Assembly (NCBI RefSeq): GCF_001592965.1
Contig: NZ_LRPC01000001.1
Location: 1,302,001-1,366,000 of the forward strand
Reading direction: 5' to 3'
Length of the DNA: 64,000 bases
From: Roseivirga spongicola
GTDB lineage: Bacteria; Bacteroidota; Bacteroidia; Cytophagales; Cyclobacteriaceae
Shown here piece after piece: positions 1 to 8,115 of the stretch. Below the pieces are notes generated by a model. The model was given only the letters and a program-made list of their open reading frames with translations. It was not told the DNA's origin and ran no database searches. The position numbers and the translations under genes were made by a program. The first letter of the stretch is position 1; each line of letters opens with the position of its first letter.

Positions 1-1
1 G

Positions 2-718
2 GCTGCTGGCAGCGCTACTACTGCTTTTGCCATTCGTTCATTAGGAATAGGCGGAAGTTGGCTAATTGTGCTAGCATCTTCGGTTGGAGCATTCTTAGTA
101 CTTCTAATCATTTTGGCAATCTCTTATCGTATTAGAGACAATGTGGTAATGCTCATTGTAGGAATTATGGTGGCCAATATCACTATTGCCGTGGTTAGTA
201 TTTGGCAGTACTTCTCTGACCCAGAGCAAATTCAAGAATACATTCTTTGGACATTCGGAAGCCTTGGAGGTGTAACTAATCATCAGTTAGGTGTGCTTGG
301 ACTCATAGTAGGCCTCGGAATTGTAGCCACCTTCTTGCTTTCTAAGACATTAAATGCACTGCTTCTGGGCGAAGACTATGCCCAAAGTATGGGGCTGAAC
401 ATCAGGCGGTCTCGAATGCTCATTATTCTGGTAACAAGCATTCTAGCTGGAGCCATTACAGGTTTCTGTGGTCCCATCGGTTTTGTAGGTATTGCAGTGC
501 CGCACTTAACCAGAAGCTTTTTGAATACCTCAGATCACCGACTTCTAATTCCAAGTTGCGTGTTGGTTGGAGCAATTCTAATGTTGTTCTGTGATATCAT
601 TTCTCAGGTACCAGGAAGCACGACAGTACTACCGGTGAACGCAATTACAGCCATGATTGGCTCACCCATAGTAATATGGATAATTGTAAAGCGTAGAAAT
701 CTAAAATCGAGTTTTTAA
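2..718 (+). CDS. btuC: FecCD/BtuC-family ABC transporter permease, 5' end cut by window edge
   Basis: Inner-membrane permease subunit of an iron-siderophore/cobalamin-type ABC importer. The frame is open from base 2, reading AAGSATTAFAIRS before a GTG at 68, so the GTG is an internal valine and the real start lies left of the window. Several hydrophobic segments are visible, and the GPIGFVGIAVPHLTR stretch near the middle is the FecCD-family signature that contacts the ATPase; a typical member is about 330-350 residues, so roughly the last two thirds are here. The ATPase gene starts 2 bases after the stop, and the following TonB receptor and Cob enzymes point to cobalamin or other corrinoids as substrate. 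The family is seen directly; the substrate is inferred from neighbours. A substrate-binding BtuF protein is not in the window. Confidence 0.9.
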   Translation, partial: AAGSATTAFAIRSLGIGGSWLIVLASSVGAFLVLLIILAISYRIRDNVVMLIVGIMVANITIAVVSIWQYFSDPEQIQEYILWTFGSLGGVTNHQLGVLGLIVGLGIVATFLLSKTLNALLLGEDYAQSMGLNIRRSRMLIILVTSILAGAITGFCGPIGFVGIAVPHLTRSFLNTSDHRLLIPSCVLVGAILMLFCDIISQVPGSTTVLPVNAITAMIGSPIVIWIIVKRRNLKSSF

Positions 719-720
719 CC

Positions 721-1719
721 ATGTCTGATAAGATTCTACATACCGCAAATCTTTCAGTTGGTTATAAAGACCGAACTGTTTTGAGTTCACTGAATTTGAA
801 CCTTAATAAAGGGCAACTTACCTGTTTACTTGGGCCTAACGGAAGCGGAAAATCTACACTAATCCGAACGCTTGCAGGTATTCAGAAGCCACTGTTAGGC
901 ATGGTTACTCTTCAAGGGAAAAGCCTCAGAGAAGTATCTCCAAAAACTCTTGCTAAGCAGTTGAGTTTGGTGCTTACTGACAGAGTTACTCCTGGCAATC
1001 TGACAGTCTACGGATTGGTTTCTCTCGGCCGTTTTCCTTACACCACCTGGATGGGAAGCCTTACGGGCGAAGATAAAGATGTAATTCAGTGGGCCTTAGA
1101 AATTACTGGTACTATGCAGTTTGCCAATAGACATATTGGTGAATTGAGCGATGGCGAGAAACAAAAGGTGATGATTGCTAGAGCTCTTGCTCAACAAACT
1201 GACCTTATCATCTTAGATGAACCAACAGCCCATTTAGACTCACCCAATAGAATTGAAATCTTCCACCTGCTCCGAGAATTGGTTTCGTCAGGCCATAGGG
1301 CCATTCTAATTTCTACCCACGATATAGACACAGCCATAGCCAATGCAGATAAGCTTTGGCTGGTAGCGAATCAATCAATCAGTCAAGGGGCACCAGAAGA
1401 TTTGGTGTTGGATGGAAGGCTGGAAAAGGCGTTTACCAAAGAAGGTCTTTCCTTCAACTACAGCTTGGGGAGGTTCGAAAAGGCAATAAATAATAATGGC
1501 TTAAAAGTATTGATTAAAGGGAGTTCACTAAGCGCCTATTGGACTGAAAGTGCTTTGAGGAGAGCAGGGTTTCAGCCAGTAGAGCATTTGCCTCAAGTTA
1601 CTATTGAGGTATTTGATGATGGCTCAACGCGAAAGTGGATTCTCAACAATCAATTAGAAATAACAACTATAGAAGAACTACTTACAAAACTCAACACTTA
1701 TGAAAATGAGATGGAATAG
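721..1719 (+). CDS. btuD: ABC transporter ATP-binding protein, BtuD/FecE type, with C-terminal extension
   Basis: Cytoplasmic ATPase that powers the preceding BtuC-type permease. Walker A GPNGSGKST is at residues 38-46, the signature LSDGE at 142-146 (Asp replaces the usual second Gly) and Walker B LIILDEP at 162-168; the H-loop His lies in ISTHD. The classical ATPase ends near residue 245. An extra tail of about 85 residues follows, mixed alpha/beta in appearance and starting near the motif VLIKGSSLSAYWTESALRR; I do not recognise a named domain there. Length is 332 residues against about 255 for E. coli BtuD. Its last 20 bases overlap the start of the TonB receptor gene, so the three uptake genes are translationally linked. 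Confidence 0.9.
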   Translation: MSDKILHTANLSVGYKDRTVLSSLNLNLNKGQLTCLLGPNGSGKSTLIRTLAGIQKPLLGMVTLQGKSLREVSPKTLAKQLSLVLTDRVTPGNLTVYGLVSLGRFPYTTWMGSLTGEDKDVIQWALEITGTMQFANRHIGELSDGEKQKVMIARALAQQTDLIILDEPTAHLDSPNRIEIFHLLRELVSSGHRAILISTHDIDTAIANADKLWLVANQSISQGAPEDLVLDGRLEKAFTKEGLSFNYSLGRFEKAINNNGLKVLIKGSSLSAYWTESALRRAGFQPVEHLPQVTIEVFDDGSTRKWILNNQLEITTIEELLTKLNTYENEME

Positions 1720-3577
1720 AGCACTAGCTCTAAGCATTACATTGGCAGCCTTCGGTGGGGCAACTTTTGCCCAAGAAGAAAAAGCCAAAGACCTCGGTGA
1801 GGTTGTGGTAACTGGCAACCGATTTGAAACTCCTATTGAGAAATCGGGAAAGGTGATTTATAAAATCACCCAAGATCAGATTGCAAAATTGCCTGGCAGA
1901 ACTGTTGCCGATCTTTTAAACACCCTACCAGGCATTAATGTAGACGGTGCATTCGGAACTCCAGGAACCAACTTGGACTACAGCATTCGTGGAGGTAGAA
2001 ACAGACATACGCTCGTACTAATCGATGGTCTTCCAATTAACGATGCTTCTGCCATTTCTAATGATTATGATCTGAGGCTTTTAAACGCCAATGCCATTGA
2101 ATACATAGAAGTGCTTAAGGGAGGAGCGAGCACATTATATGGTACAAATGCCGCTTCTGGTGTAATCAATATTAAATTGAAAGAGGCTGCTACAGATGAG
2201 CCTCAGGTTACCTTGTCTCAAGATGTAGGCTCATTTCAAACCATGAACACCAATGCCGATGTTCAAGGCAGAACAGGCAAGTTGAGCTATTTAGCTGGAG
2301 CATCTGTATCTATAAGTGATGGTATTTCTGCTGCGCAAGACAACGACCCAACGCTAGAATTCGGCAACGATGGTTTCTTTAGATATACAGGTAGAACCAA
2401 GCTGAACTATAAGTTTTCGGAAGCCTTTAAACTTGGCGCAAATTTGTCTTATGAAGACCTAAAGGCAGATTATGACAATAGTGCCTTCTCAGATGGCGAC
2501 AACGAATTCTTAATTCACCAAGTAAGCGTAGGTTTAAGCCCTGAATGGAACTACAATGGCGGTAAACTAAGCTTAAACACTAATTTCAACCAGATAAGAA
2601 GAGAGTTCGTTTCTGCATTCCCTTCAACTGCCAAAGGCAAGAACTTTCAGGCCGATTTAAACAACCAGAAAGTCTTTAATGGCAATATCAAAACCATTTT
2701 AGGTGTTCAGTTCCAGTCTTACAAATTTCAGAGTGGAGATGAGCAGCCTAATCAGTCGAATTTCGATCCTTATTTAAATGTTTCGGCCGATGTAACCGAT
2801 GCCCTTACCTTAAATGCAGGTGTGCGATTGAACAACAACAGTGAGTATGGTTCCAATTTCGTCTACATGTTCAACCCATCTTACCTTTTTCAGTTAGGTG
2901 AAGATGCCCAGCTGAAGCTTTTTGGTAGCTACTCTACTGCTTTTGTGGCGCCAAGCCTTTATCAATTATTTGCTGAATTTTATGGAAACCCAGATTTGGA
3001 GGCAGAATCTACCGAATCTTTAGAGTTTGGGGTTTCTCTTTACCTGTCTGATAAGCTTACCCTGAATGCCGAATACTTTGATAGAAAGGAAGAAAACGCA
3101 ATAGACTTTGTTTCCATATTTGATGGACAAGGTAATTACGTTGGTGGCGGATATGACAATGTAGAAGGAGAAAGAAATATTGAAGGCTTGGAGGTAGATC
3201 TTACTTGGAGCGTAACTAACGACTTGAATCTTACAGCTCATTTTGCAGATTACAACTTTGGTGACCCTAGTCAATTCTACAGAATTCCGAATCAGAAATA
3301 CGGCTTGGGTGGTCAGTATACAATTGCAAGTAATACCCAGCTTGGAGTTACTTACAATTACTTTGGCGACAGAGAGGCAGCCATTTTCTCAGATCCTTTC
3401 TTAGTAGAGTTAGAGGGCTACAACATGGTAGACTTTAACGTTTCTCATGCTTTATTCAATGGTGATTTAATTTTCTCTGGCTCAATCAGAAATTTATTGG
3501 ACGAAGACTTTGTGGGAGTTTACGGATACACCACAAGACCAATCAATTTCACTGTAGGGTTAACAGCTAAGTTCTAG
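1700..3577 (+). CDS. btuB: TonB-dependent outer-membrane receptor, BtuB-like
   Basis: Outer-membrane beta-barrel receptor that takes up a large ligand with TonB energy, probably a corrinoid. The start is the ATG at 1700, giving a clear signal peptide (MKMRWNRALALSITLAAFGG, cleavage near ATFAQ). A TonB-box-like LGEVVVTGNRFETPIEKSG at about residues 33-51 closely resembles the start of BtuB. The plug domain follows, with SIRGGRNRHTLVLIDGLP and the LKGGASTLYGTNAASGVINI signature, then a barrel ending in FTVGLTAKF with a terminal Phe as needed for BAM insertion. The length of 625 residues matches BtuB-size receptors rather than SusC. No N-terminal carboxypeptidase-like domain is present. The cobalamin assignment rests on the downstream Cob genes. 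Confidence 0.88.
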   Translation: MKMRWNRALALSITLAAFGGATFAQEEKAKDLGEVVVTGNRFETPIEKSGKVIYKITQDQIAKLPGRTVADLLNTLPGINVDGAFGTPGTNLDYSIRGGRNRHTLVLIDGLPINDASAISNDYDLRLLNANAIEYIEVLKGGASTLYGTNAASGVINIKLKEAATDEPQVTLSQDVGSFQTMNTNADVQGRTGKLSYLAGASVSISDGISAAQDNDPTLEFGNDGFFRYTGRTKLNYKFSEAFKLGANLSYEDLKADYDNSAFSDGDNEFLIHQVSVGLSPEWNYNGGKLSLNTNFNQIRREFVSAFPSTAKGKNFQADLNNQKVFNGNIKTILGVQFQSYKFQSGDEQPNQSNFDPYLNVSADVTDALTLNAGVRLNNNSEYGSNFVYMFNPSYLFQLGEDAQLKLFGSYSTAFVAPSLYQLFAEFYGNPDLEAESTESLEFGVSLYLSDKLTLNAEYFDRKEENAIDFVSIFDGQGNYVGGGYDNVEGERNIEGLEVDLTWSVTNDLNLTAHFADYNFGDPSQFYRIPNQKYGLGGQYTIASNTQLGVTYNYFGDREAAIFSDPFLVELEGYNMVDFNVSHALFNGDLIFSGSIRNLLDEDFVGVYGYTTRPINFTVGLTAKF

Positions 3578-3578
3578 T

Positions 3579-4259
3579 TTGGAAAGCAGAAAGGTAAATA
3601 TTAGCCCTCTTTTTCTCTGCTCTTGGAGTGGAGGTAAAGACAGCTATTTTGCTTTTTATCGGGCATTGCAGCAGGGGTTAAAGCCTGCTGTACTGCTAAA
3701 TACGCTCAATGAATTTGGTGAAAGATCTCGGTCTCATGGTATTCCAAAAGAGCTGCTTCAGCAACAAGCCGAGTCGGTAGGTTTGCCCATAGAGTTTATT
3801 CAAACTACGTGGGCCAATTACGAAGCGAACTACATTGAAAAACTTAAGGAGCTAAAGGCGAAGTATGCTTTTAGTCACACCGTTTTTGGCGATATTGACA
3901 TAGAGTCACACCGAGCATGGGAAGAAAAAGTATCTGCCGCAGCAGATGTAAAAGCAGTTTTGCCCATTTGGCAGGAGAATAGGCGAACTCTGGTAGAGGC
4001 CATGATAGATGCAGGAATGCAGTGTTTAATTGTGTCTTGTAGAAAAGAATTGGCCGATGCTATAATTGGAAAAATCATTACTAGAGAGCTGTTAACGGAG
4101 TTTGAAGAGCTAGGGATAGACCCTTGTGGCGAAAATGGCGAGTATCATACTTTTGTAGTAAACGGACCACTACAACAATTTCCTTCAACAGTTAGATTCT
4201 CTGATTATAGTGTGCACAACACGTATGCTTTTTTGAATTTTCTAACCGAACCAAAATAA
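3579..4259 (+). CDS. DUF71/COG2102 ATP pyrophosphatase (Dph6-like), first copy
   Basis: PP-loop ATPase of the family whose eukaryotic member is diphthine-ammonia ligase; these enzymes adenylate a carboxyl group for amidation or ligation. Visible motifs are SWSGGKDS (PP-loop, about residues 15-22), SRSHGIP, FGDI, LPIW and the family hallmark IDPCGENGEYHTFV near the C-terminus. Bacteria lack diphthamide, and a DUF71 subgroup has been predicted by comparative genomics to act in B12 salvage, which fits its place between the TonB receptor and CobU. The first usable start is TTG at 3579, one base after the receptor stop; no better in-frame ATG precedes the PP-loop. A second, divergent paralogue lies at 5615-6307. 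The reaction is not known. Confidence 0.85.
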   Translation: MESRKVNISPLFLCSWSGGKDSYFAFYRALQQGLKPAVLLNTLNEFGERSRSHGIPKELLQQQAESVGLPIEFIQTTWANYEANYIEKLKELKAKYAFSHTVFGDIDIESHRAWEEKVSAAADVKAVLPIWQENRRTLVEAMIDAGMQCLIVSCRKELADAIIGKIITRELLTEFEELGIDPCGENGEYHTFVVNGPLQQFPSTVRFSDYSVHNTYAFLNFLTEPK

Positions 4260-4260
4260 T

Positions 4261-4728
4261 ATGCTACATAAGTACCTACATTCTTGGGATGTCATTTCAA
4301 CAGATTTACGAATGAGAAATCAGAGGAAAATTTATAGAAATGACTTAGAACAATTGGAGGCACTGAATCAAGAATATTGTTGGTCATTAGATTTAGATAG
4401 AATTGTAAGTAAAGATTATGACGCACTGGTGCTTACAAACTTCAACCAAGTAATTGAGTGGGTAAATGGCGGATTCGAAAGAATGACAGGTTATTCGGCA
4501 GAAGAGTCAGTGGGCAGAAGACCTGGGTTTCTACAAGGCCCTAAAACTTCCGAATTAGCAAAAAGAAGATTAAGAACGGGTATTCATGAAGAAAGAGATG
4601 CCTGTGCCACCCTCATTAATTACCGTAAATGTGGCAATCCTTACAAATGCAAAATCTCAATTCTTCCACTTAAGAACGCAGCATTACGCACCACCCATTT
4701 TTTAGCAATTGAAAAAGAAGTTACGTGA
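4261..4728 (+). CDS. Single PAS-domain protein
   Basis: Small cytoplasmic sensor-like protein of 155 residues with one PAS domain and no kinase, cyclase or DNA-binding output. The PAS core starts near residue 53 with YDALVLTNFNQVIEWVN, followed by GFERMTGYSAEE and RPGFLQGPKTS. The latter corresponds to the NCRFLQG region of LOV photosensors, but the flavin-binding cysteine is absent (RPGF instead of NCRF), so blue-light sensing by adduct formation is unlikely. The N-terminal 50 residues are charged and unassigned. It begins 1 base after the first DUF71 gene and its stop overlaps the next start (GTGA). Why a PAS protein sits in a cobalamin operon is not clear. Confidence 0.75.
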   Translation: MLHKYLHSWDVISTDLRMRNQRKIYRNDLEQLEALNQEYCWSLDLDRIVSKDYDALVLTNFNQVIEWVNGGFERMTGYSAEESVGRRPGFLQGPKTSELAKRRLRTGIHEERDACATLINYRKCGNPYKCKISILPLKNAALRTTHFLAIEKEVT

Positions 4729-5108
4729 ATCTAAAAGAACGAATTGAAAAATCGGAAACCAGAATTTTTAAAGCTGTTTTTCCGAATACAACCAACCACT
4801 ACGACACACTTTTTGGAGGTACTGCCATGCAGCTGATGGACGAAGTAGCTTTTATTACCGCTACTCGGTTTAGCAGAATGCGCATGGTTACAGTAAATAG
4901 TGATAGAATAGATTTTAACAGGCCAATACCTGCCGGAACAATTATAGAACTGGTAGGAAAAGTGACCTACTTGGGCAACACCAGTCTAAAGGTAAAAGTC
5001 AAAATTTACATAGAAGAGATGTATTCTGATGTTCGAGAAGAAGCCATTTCTGGTGAATTTACTTTTGTCGCTATCGATGAGAACAAGAAACCTATCGCTA
5101 TTTCTTAG
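4725..5108 (+). CDS. Hotdog-fold acyl-CoA thioesterase, YciA-like
   Basis: Predicted acyl-CoA hydrolase that cleaves the thioester bond of acyl-CoA in the cytoplasm. The 127-residue length and the motifs NHYDTLFGGTAMQLMDEVAFI and FNRPIPAGTIIELVGKVTY match the single-hotdog YciA/BACH family, in which the Asp/Glu of the MDE region is catalytic. Translation begins at GTG 4725, overlapping the PAS stop by four bases (GTGA). The gene lies 3 bases before CobU, so it is co-transcribed with the B12 genes, although no link between thioesterase activity and cobalamin salvage is obvious; it may simply be a passenger. Confidence 0.8.
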   Translation: MNLKERIEKSETRIFKAVFPNTTNHYDTLFGGTAMQLMDEVAFITATRFSRMRMVTVNSDRIDFNRPIPAGTIIELVGKVTYLGNTSLKVKVKIYIEEMYSDVREEAISGEFTFVAIDENKKPIAIS

Positions 5109-5111
5109 CTT

Positions 5112-5615
5112 ATGATTTACTACATCACAGGAGGGCAGCGGTCAGGGAAATCTAGCTTTGGGCAAAAACTAGCTCTAAGCCTCTCTGATAACCCAGTTTA
5201 TCTGGCAACTTCTCGCCATTGGGATGGTGAATATGAAAAGCGCATAGACAGACATAAGGCGGACAGAGATGAGCGCTGGACAAACATTGAAGAAGAAAAG
5301 CACATAGGTAAGCTAGTATTCAATCAAAGAGTAGTGCTGGTAGATTGTGTCACCCTTTGGCTTACTAACTTTTTTGTAGACACTAAGAACGATGTAGACC
5401 AAAGCTTACAGTTAGCAAAAAGCGAATTTGATGGGCTGACCACACAAAATTCCGATTTTATATTTATCAGTAATGAGATTGGAATGGGTACACACGCCCA
5501 TACCGAGATTGGCAGAAAGTTTACTGACTTACAAGGGTGGATGAATCAATTTATTGCTGAAAAATCAGACCAAGCTTGGTTAATGGTTTCCGGCATTCCC
5601 ATGAAACTCAAATAA
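5112..5615 (+). CDS. cobU: Adenosylcobinamide kinase / adenosylcobinamide-phosphate guanylyltransferase
   Basis: Phosphorylates adenosylcobinamide and then transfers GMP from GTP to give adenosylcobinamide-GDP, the activated form used by CobS. The P-loop GGQRSGKSS is at residues 7-15, the RHKADRDERW segment carries the conserved histidine region used for guanylyl transfer, and VVLVDCVTLWLTN and FISNEIGMG are family motifs. The protein ends SGIPMKLK, the usual CobU C-terminus. Its 167-residue length is close to the roughly 180 of Salmonella CobU. The stop TAA overlaps the ATG of the second DUF71 gene by one base. Confidence 0.93.
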   Translation: MIYYITGGQRSGKSSFGQKLALSLSDNPVYLATSRHWDGEYEKRIDRHKADRDERWTNIEEEKHIGKLVFNQRVVLVDCVTLWLTNFFVDTKNDVDQSLQLAKSEFDGLTTQNSDFIFISNEIGMGTHAHTEIGRKFTDLQGWMNQFIAEKSDQAWLMVSGIPMKLK

Positions 5616-6307
5616 TGGCAGAATTAGCATTGTTCAATTGGAGTGGAGGCAAAGACAGTGCGCTGGCGCTTTACCACACCTTAAGAAACTCACAGTTTGA
5701 AGTAAAACATTTACTCACTTCGGTAAATTCAGAGACCAATAGAATTTCAATGCATGGAGTAAGGCTCAGCCTGTTGCAAAAACAGGCAGAAAGCATTGGC
5801 ATACCCTTGAGTTTGCTTTCGCTTCCGGGAGAGATATCTATGGATGAATATGATCAGCTGATGGCTGATAAAATGCAAGGGTTTTTAGATGCTGGCATAT
5901 CAACCTCCATTTTTGGAGATATTTTTCTTGAAGACTTAAAGCAATACCGAGAACAAAAACTAGCGCAAGTAGGCTTGAAGGGAGATTTTCCCCTTTGGCA
6001 GAGAAACACAAAAGAGTTGGTCAATGAATTCATTAGCCTAGGCTTTAAAACCATTGTGGTCTCAGTAGACGGAAGCAAGCTAGACCAGTCTTTTGTAGGT
6101 AGAATTATTGATGAGAGCTTTCTGAATGATTTGCCAGAAAACGTAGATCCCTGTGGAGAAAATGGAGAATTCCACAGCTTTGTTTTCGAAGGGCCAATCT
6201 TTAAAAAGCCAATTCGGTTTGAACGTGGTGAGGTTGTAGGCAAAGAATATAAACTCTCTAAAGAAACAGGTGAAACGGTTACATACTGGTTTCAAGATTT
6301 GATATGA
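5615..6307 (+). CDS. DUF71/COG2102 ATP pyrophosphatase (Dph6-like), second copy
   Basis: Second PP-loop ATPase of the diphthine-ammonia-ligase family in the same operon. The best start is ATG 5615, which overlaps the CobU stop (TAATG) and gives MAELALFNWSGGKDS; an in-frame start 39 bases upstream would add a tail inside CobU and is rejected. Motifs are NWSGGKDS, SMHGVR, FGDIF, FPLWQ and VDPCGENGEFHSFV. It differs widely from the copy at 3579-4259 in the middle of the protein (residues about 60-120), so they are old paralogues rather than a recent duplication and may act on different substrates. Sandwiched exactly between cobU and cobT, it is the stronger candidate for a direct corrinoid-salvage role. 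Confidence 0.87.
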   Translation: MAELALFNWSGGKDSALALYHTLRNSQFEVKHLLTSVNSETNRISMHGVRLSLLQKQAESIGIPLSLLSLPGEISMDEYDQLMADKMQGFLDAGISTSIFGDIFLEDLKQYREQKLAQVGLKGDFPLWQRNTKELVNEFISLGFKTIVVSVDGSKLDQSFVGRIIDESFLNDLPENVDPCGENGEFHSFVFEGPIFKKPIRFERGEVVGKEYKLSKETGETVTYWFQDLI

Positions 6308-7335
6308 ACTGGAACATTGCCCCTATAAATCGGGAGATTGAAGGAGAACTTCAGCAAAAGATAGATCTAAAGACTAAGCCAATTGGTGCGCTCGGCCAGC
6401 TTGAGCACATAGCGCTACAGCTTGGACTTATTCAACAAAGCTTGAACCCTGAGTTGCGTAATCCGCAGATTTTAGTTTTTGCTGCCGACCACGGAGTTGC
6501 CAAGGCTGGCGTAAGTGCGTACCCTCAAGAGGTCACCTATCAAATGGTGATGAATTTTCTGAATGGGGGAGCAGCCATTAATGTATTTGCTCGCCAGCAT
6601 AATATCCAATTGAAGGTGATAGATGCCGGAGTGAATTACAACTTTGCGGGAGCGGATGGTCTGATTGATGCAAAGATTGATTTCGGTACTAAGTCTTTTG
6701 TTAGTGAGCCTGCTATGACTCAAGCGCAGTGTATAGCGGCCCTCAATGAGGGGGGCAATTTGGTAGAAGAGGCTTTTGAAGACGCTTGCAACATTATCGG
6801 TTTTGGAGAAATGGGCATTGGCAACACTTCTTCTGCTTCTATGCTCATGCATTTGCTTACAAATATTCCATTAAGAGACTGTATTGGGGCTGGCACAGGC
6901 TTAGACAATAATGGTTTGGAGCGAAAGAGAACTGTTCTTGAGGTGGCTTTAGATTTTCATGGTAAGAAAGCGAACCCAATGGACGTGCTAAGCACTTTTG
7001 GAGGCTTTGAAATCGCTATGATGTGCGGAGCAATGCTTAAAGCTGCCGAACTGAAAATGACAATTATGGTAGACGGGTTTATAGCTACCTCAGCATTTTT
7101 GATGGCGTCTCAGTTTAATAGAGAAGTGAGAGATTACGCCATATTTTGTCACAAGAGTCAAGAAAAAGGACACACGCTTCTACTTGACTACTTAAATGCA
7201 GAACCAATTTTAGATTTAGGAATGCGCTTAGGAGAGGGCACTGGCTGTGCTGTAGCTTTCCCCATAATTCAATCGGCAGCCAATTTTTTGAACGACATGG
7301 CTAGCTTCGAATCAGCCGGAGTAAGTAACAAGTAA
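6304..7335 (+). CDS. cobT: Nicotinate-nucleotide--dimethylbenzimidazole phosphoribosyltransferase
   Basis: Makes alpha-ribazole phosphate from nicotinate mononucleotide and the lower-ligand base, the nucleotide part joined on by CobS. The sequence shows TKPIGALGQLE at residues 24-34, FAADHGVAKAGVSAYPQEV at about 59-77 and the catalytic glutamate E311 in RLGEGTGCAVAFP. The 343-residue length is normal for CobT. The start ATG overlaps the previous stop (ATGA). No gene for making 5,6-dimethylbenzimidazole (BluB) is present in the window, so the base is presumably salvaged or made elsewhere. Confidence 0.95.
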   Translation: MNWNIAPINREIEGELQQKIDLKTKPIGALGQLEHIALQLGLIQQSLNPELRNPQILVFAADHGVAKAGVSAYPQEVTYQMVMNFLNGGAAINVFARQHNIQLKVIDAGVNYNFAGADGLIDAKIDFGTKSFVSEPAMTQAQCIAALNEGGNLVEEAFEDACNIIGFGEMGIGNTSSASMLMHLLTNIPLRDCIGAGTGLDNNGLERKRTVLEVALDFHGKKANPMDVLSTFGGFEIAMMCGAMLKAAELKMTIMVDGFIATSAFLMASQFNREVRDYAIFCHKSQEKGHTLLLDYLNAEPILDLGMRLGEGTGCAVAFPIIQSAANFLNDMASFESAGVSNK

Positions 7336-8115
7336 ATGAGAGAACAAGTACGTATTTTCTTTACAGCACTAATGTTCTACACAAGAATACCGTGTCCAAA
7401 ATGGGTAGATCATTCACCAGACTACATTAATAAAGCCACCCGCTTTTTCCCCTTAATGGGTTGGATAATAGGAAGCTTTGCTTTTGCCTTTTTTTCACTT
7501 TGCTTATGGCTCAATGAACCAGCCTTGGCTGTTGTCTTTTCTATGATAGCAAGCGTTTGGATTACTGGGGCTTTTCATGAGGATGGTTTCGCAGATGTAT
7601 GTGATGGTTTTGGCGGAGGCTGGACCAAGCAAAAGATATTGGACATAATGAAAGATAGTAGAGTGGGAGCCTACGGACTGATAGGCCTTCTTCTGCTATT
7701 TGCTCTCAAGTTCACTTTGATTTTCAGACTCACTCAGGTTTTTGAAAATGGCTTGTTACTTATGGCAGCCACAATAATCTCAGGTCATAGTATCAGCCGT
7801 TTTATTACCGCTACATTTATTTTCACCCATGAATATTCTCGAGACGATGCTACTTCTAAGGTAAAACCTGTCGGTAAAAAAATGTCTTGGTCTGAGCTTC
7901 TTACGGCTGCTTTTTTTGGCCTTTTGCCTCTCTTGCTTTTTCAAACCCCCATAGTATTTCTGTGTGTTATTCCGCTTTATGTGGTCAAGTGGAGGCTTGG
8001 TCGCTATTTTCAGAAATGGATTGATGGTTATACTGGAGACTGCCTTGGTGCAACTCAACAGATTACAGAAGTAGTCTTTTATCTTACTCTACTCATATTG
8101 TGGAAGTTTATTTAA
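7336..8115 (+). CDS. cobS: Adenosylcobinamide-GDP ribazoletransferase (cobalamin synthase)
   Basis: Polytopic inner-membrane enzyme that joins adenosylcobinamide-GDP to alpha-ribazole (phosphate), the last assembly step of the B12 nucleotide loop. The family motif HEDGFADVCDGFGGG at about residues 80-94 contains the acidic residues thought to bind metal, followed by IMKDSRVGAYG. Five or more hydrophobic segments are visible, and the 259-residue length is usual. It begins directly after the CobT stop with no gap and overlaps the downstream phosphatase gene by 16 bases. Confidence 0.94.
   Translation: MREQVRIFFTALMFYTRIPCPKWVDHSPDYINKATRFFPLMGWIIGSFAFAFFSLCLWLNEPALAVVFSMIASVWITGAFHEDGFADVCDGFGGGWTKQKILDIMKDSRVGAYGLIGLLLLFALKFTLIFRLTQVFENGLLLMAATIISGHSISRFITATFIFTHEYSRDDATSKVKPVGKKMSWSELLTAAFFGLLPLLLFQTPIVFLCVIPLYVVKWRLGRYFQKWIDGYTGDCLGATQQITEVVFYLTLLILWKFI

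Noticed and set aside
1-67. Start of the permease at GTG 68 and a cobalamin riboswitch nearby
   Set aside because: The coding frame is open to base 2 with good FecCD-like residues, so no leader is visible; any riboswitch would be left of the window.
4261-4728. LOV blue-light photosensor
   Set aside because: The FLQG motif is present but the flavin-adduct cysteine is replaced.
5576-5614. Longer N-terminus of the second DUF71 gene
   Set aside because: It would overlap CobU coding sequence by 39 bases; ATG 5615 fits the TAATG joint and the homologous start.
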